A stretch of DNA of 64,000 bases, taken from NCBI GenBank assembly GCA_963666475.2, contig CAXXJM010000001.1, positions 1,736,001 through 1,800,000 on the forward strand, written 5' to 3'. This DNA is from JBFHIZ01 sp963666475. Its GTDB lineage: Bacteria > Bacillota > Clostridia > Lachnospirales > Lachnospiraceae. This document shows positions 61,722-64,000 of this stretch, piece after piece; the stretch's first letter is position 1; each line of letters starts with the position of its first letter. A program made the translations under genes and the position numbers. The notes beneath the pieces were generated by a model that saw only the letters and a list, made by a program, of their open reading frames with translations, made no database searches and was not told the origin of the DNA.

Positions 61722-63728
61722 CTATTCTTCAATCATTGCTTCCATTCCAAGGTTTCCAAGTCTCTCAACAACTGGTCGGCATTCCTCATTGGATGTATTG
61801 ACTAGCAACACGGATAGTTCATTTGAATCATTTACCCCAATAAAGTCCACGGTACGCAACGCTTTATCAACTGCAAAGTGGATCTCCCTCCAATCGCGTT
61901 TTGGGATACGTAGTACCGTAAAGGAAGCGATGTTGCTATTTTTCATTTCTCGATGAATCTCCACTTGGTTTTTGAATTCTTCTTGGTTTAAAACATTTGT
62001 TCCTTCCATGTATCTACGAGTTTCCATAAGACGCTCGTATTCTACAGCTCTTGTCATCGCATCAGAAATAAGTTCAGACAGAGTTCGCATCATATTTAGG
62101 TAATATAATGATCTTGTTTCTAATGACAATTCTCTGATTGCGATAACTGAAATCAATTCACCTCCACTACGAATCGGTATTGTCATAGCGGGTTCTTCCG
62201 TCCATGCTTTTCCAATTGCAATTTCTCCTTCTTGAATTCTTTCATAAATTTCTGGAAAGGGTTCAAGATTCCAAGTTTTACCACCAAATGCGGATTTTTC
62301 ATTCAAGCTGGAAAGAAGTCGAAGATACTTGCTATTTTTGTCTGTTCGATAGACCGCTACCGTCTCTGTTCTAAGCAAATCGGAAATTACATAATTGACT
62401 TCAATAAAAATTTTCCCAGGTTTTAATACATTAAGTTTATTCATAATCGAATTTAATTTTGGAATCGTATTTTGGGAATTAATCAAACGTTGCTCATATT
62501 CATCTTTGATTCTTGTATTCTGTTCAAATACACTTTTCAACTCTTCATGATCCTCTTTTAACATGTCATAATCCATTTTTTTATCGAGCAATCGATTCCT
62601 GATCATGTTATTGGAATATCCTACAGCAATACCAAAAAAAATGTATTCAGCAATCATAATCAAATATTCCAAATAAGAAAATACACTGGTTATTTCAAAT
62701 ATATTGACGTCATGAAGATATAAATACAAGACAGATGCAAGCAACACTGCAAACGCACTCTGCACAATCCCTAAATACAAAGAAATAATTACAATATATA
62801 TCAACATCCAATTCACGGTTTGGAACAAGCTATGATTGATCAAAAATATTTCTGGTATCATGAACAACACAAAAATCACCAGGTTCTCAAGAAATGCACG
62901 AATAAAACTTTTCTTTTTTAAAGATTTTAAGGTATTTTTATACTTCGAATCTTCTTTCTTTTCACTCGGAAGAAACACATTCTCCGTATATACAAAGGAA
63001 TGAAAATCGGTCCATGAAATCAACTTCTTGGCTTCTTCATTGCTGTATATGCTCTCGCAATTTCTGCACACAAGATTTCCCAATTCGTTTTGAAGTGTGA
63101 TTGCCGTAGAACCGCATAGATTGATTCTTAAATCCCCACGCTCTTCCTCTACAAATCGACTCACTGCGATTGCAACGTCTTTTACATGAATTGGTTGTAC
63201 GATTTGATTCGGCACAAGAACTTGATCAGCTGCCTTCATTTTGGATTCTTCCAAACCTGAAAACAGTGGTGCAGTACGTAGGATCGTCGTCTGCATACCT
63301 GCTCTTTGCGCAGTTAAAGATAACATATATTCCTGCTGTGCATGATAAAGGCACCAATCCGATTGCTGTATATGCTCGTCGTTTACATGATTGACTTCAA
63401 TGCTCGACAAATAGATAAATTTTCGAACTTTATTTTTTTCTGCTTCGACTAAAATATGATGCATTTGGTCATAGTCATTTGCCTCGTCACCAAGTTGATT
63501 ATTCATGATTTTTCCACAAAAAACAATCGCATCTGGCTTTACAAATTTCATGATTGAACCTATTTGCGAATCAAATTGTCGTACATCATATTCGTATACT
63601 TTACATTTTATTCCTTTTAATTTTTTCTTCTTTTCAAACACTGCACTGACCGAATTTCCTTCTTTTAACAATGCCTGTAATATATTTTCAGCGAGTTCAT
63701 CTGCTAATCCAAAATATAGAATTTTCAA
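61722..63728 (-). CDS. pelD: SDR-PelD fusion: degenerate epimerase, TM, GAF and degenerate GGDEF (c-di-GMP receptor)
   Basis: I use a TTG at 63728, seven bases after AGGGGG and about 20 bases behind a good promoter; the longer frame to 63956 runs through a terminator. The 668-aa product has an NAD-dependent epimerase-like domain (1-250), four membrane helices (about 295-395), a coiled coil, a GAF domain (about 440-580) and a degenerate GGDEF (580-668). The GGDEF signature is replaced by DSNEL (634-638), but RTVD (625-628) stands exactly five residues before it, the layout of a c-di-GMP inhibitory site as in PelD. The SDR glycine motif (FGLADELAEN) and YxxxK (YHAQQ) are degraded, so that part probably binds rather than catalyses. 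It heads the operon. Confidence 0.88.
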   Translation of the reverse strand: MKILYFGLADELAENILQALLKEGNSVSAVFEKKKKLKGIKCKVYEYDVRQFDSQIGSIMKFVKPDAIVFCGKIMNNQLGDEANDYDQMHHILVEAEKNKVRKFIYLSSIEVNHVNDEHIQQSDWCLYHAQQEYMLSLTAQRAGMQTTILRTAPLFSGLEESKMKAADQVLVPNQIVQPIHVKDVAIAVSRFVEEERGDLRINLCGSTAITLQNELGNLVCRNCESIYSNEEAKKLISWTDFHSFVYTENVFLPSEKKEDSKYKNTLKSLKKKSFIRAFLENLVIFVLFMIPEIFLINHSLFQTVNWMLIYIVIISLYLGIVQSAFAVLLASVLYLYLHDVNIFEITSVFSYLEYLIMIAEYIFFGIAVGYSNNMIRNRLLDKKMDYDMLKEDHEELKSVFEQNTRIKDEYEQRLINSQNTIPKLNSIMNKLNVLKPGKIFIEVNYVISDLLRTETVAVYRTDKNSKYLRLLSSLNEKSAFGGKTWNLEPFPEIYERIQEGEIAIGKAWTEEPAMTIPIRSGGELISVIAIRELSLETRSLYYLNMMRTLSELISDAMTRAVEYERLMETRRYMEGTNVLNQEEFKNQVEIHREMKNSNIASFTVLRIPKRDWREIHFAVDKALRTVDFIGVNDSNELSVLLVNTSNEECRPVVERLGNLGMEAMIEE

Positions 63729-63754
63729 ATAGATTCCCCCTTTTTTTATTTGTA

Positions 63755-63783
63755 ATTGTACACTATTCCAAGTTATTGGGCAA
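63755..63783 (-). promoter_or_regulatory. Sigma-A promoter of the Pel-like operon
   Basis: On the minus strand TTGCCC (63778-63783), 17 bases, TACAAT (63755-63760). Transcription would begin about 20 bases before the TTG start of the SDR-PelD gene. The -35 element overlaps a TTGCCCA word that also occurs in two non-coding regions of the window. Confidence 0.65.
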
Positions 63784-63810
63784 CAACAAGCATAAATTGT
63801 ACTAAAAAAA

Positions 63811-63846
63811 AGAACCCTATGCCACATTTTGTCAGACACGGGTTCT
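63811..63846 (-). terminator. Terminator upstream of the Pel-like operon
   Basis: Stem AGAACCC/GGGTTCT with an inner TGTC/GGCA pairing, followed on the minus strand by eight T. It would end transcription coming from beyond the right edge and isolates the Pel-like operon. Confidence 0.65.
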
Positions 63847-63849
63847 AAA

Positions 63850-64000
63850 TTTGATTTATTTTTTTTTACGAAATCGCATATATATATAATGACTGCTGAT
63901 AGTTCTGTTAATGCAGCTAGCAAAACGAAAAGAATCCAGAGAATTTTCACAGTCATAATGTATGTGGAAGGTTATTTATGAATCACACACAACTCATCCA
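63850..64000. other. Right edge without an assignable gene
   Basis: A minus-strand ATG at 63956 opens a frame with one hydrophobic helix that runs through the terminator into the SDR-PelD frame. It has no ribosome site and an in-frame TAA just upstream. It may be a leader or chance; the gene served by the terminator is not identifiable here. Confidence 0.3.

Noticed and set aside
63729..63956. N-terminal extension of the SDR-PelD protein by 76 residues
   Set aside because: The extension runs through a terminator and the operon promoter and has no ribosome site; the TTG at 63728 has one.

Overview
The window reads as chromosomal DNA of a low-GC Gram-positive anaerobe, most likely a Lachnospiraceae-type Clostridium. 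This is an inference from AT-rich codons, strong AGGAGG ribosome sites with frequent TTG and GTG starts, short rho-independent hairpins, a BceRS-BceAB peptide-sensing module, a long PPi-dependent phosphofructokinase and an outer-membrane-free Pel-type exopolysaccharide operon. Nearly every gene is on the minus strand. The exceptions are an ABC exporter pair (8165-11540) and a LacI regulator (25552-26571). I saw no rRNA, tRNA, CRISPR array, transposase or prophage gene.

Layout from left to right. At 1-2772 lies a three-gene unit: a zinc-ribbon membrane protein, a radical SAM/SPASM enzyme with unusual N-terminal cysteine spacing, and a coupled protein that starts with an FVTNSSSS motif and runs off the left edge. 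At 2921-8068 are malic enzyme, a CBM9-like protein with nagB, a ROK repressor (the last two sharing an operator motif), and an AraC/GyrI-like regulator. At 8165-17141 are a heterodimeric ABC exporter, a NarL-type two-component pair with a CPBP protease, a coiled-coil lipoprotein, and an alpha/beta hydrolase with an excisionase-type HTH protein, followed by a repeat-rich non-coding stretch. At 17142-22473 are a TPR-GGDEF cyclase and a MarR-regulated ABC exporter pair. At 22583-34573 is an oligosaccharide locus: a surface beta-helix glycosidase, a discoidin protein, beta-phosphoglucomutase, LacI, two GH65 phosphorylases and an ABC importer without its ATPase, all tied together by two copies of a GTTTAA-S-GTTAAAC operator. 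At 35042-40315 are a paralogue-like secreted/membrane pair, agmatine-to-putrescine enzymes aguAB, and an unknown protein. At 40450-49830 are a large sensor diguanylate cyclase and a BceRS-BceAB module whose first gene is another diguanylate cyclase. At 50026-51687 is PPi-phosphofructokinase.

At 51876-63783 one promoter appears to drive nine tightly packed genes. They are a PelD-like receptor fused to a degenerate SDR domain, a PelE-like protein, a DUF2194-like PelA substitute, PelF, PelG, a CotH kinase-like protein, a VTC-domain protein, a DUF4956 membrane protein and a DUF4874/DUF4832 TIM-barrel protein. The PelD-like C-terminus keeps an RxxD c-di-GMP site in front of a destroyed GGDEF motif. 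Together with three diguanylate cyclases in the same window, this suggests c-di-GMP control of a polysaccharide. The CotH-VTC-DUF4956-DUF4832 tail and the radical SAM/FVTNSSSS unit are the least explained parts and the best candidates for new biology. All family assignments are from reading the sequences and memory of the families; no search was run.
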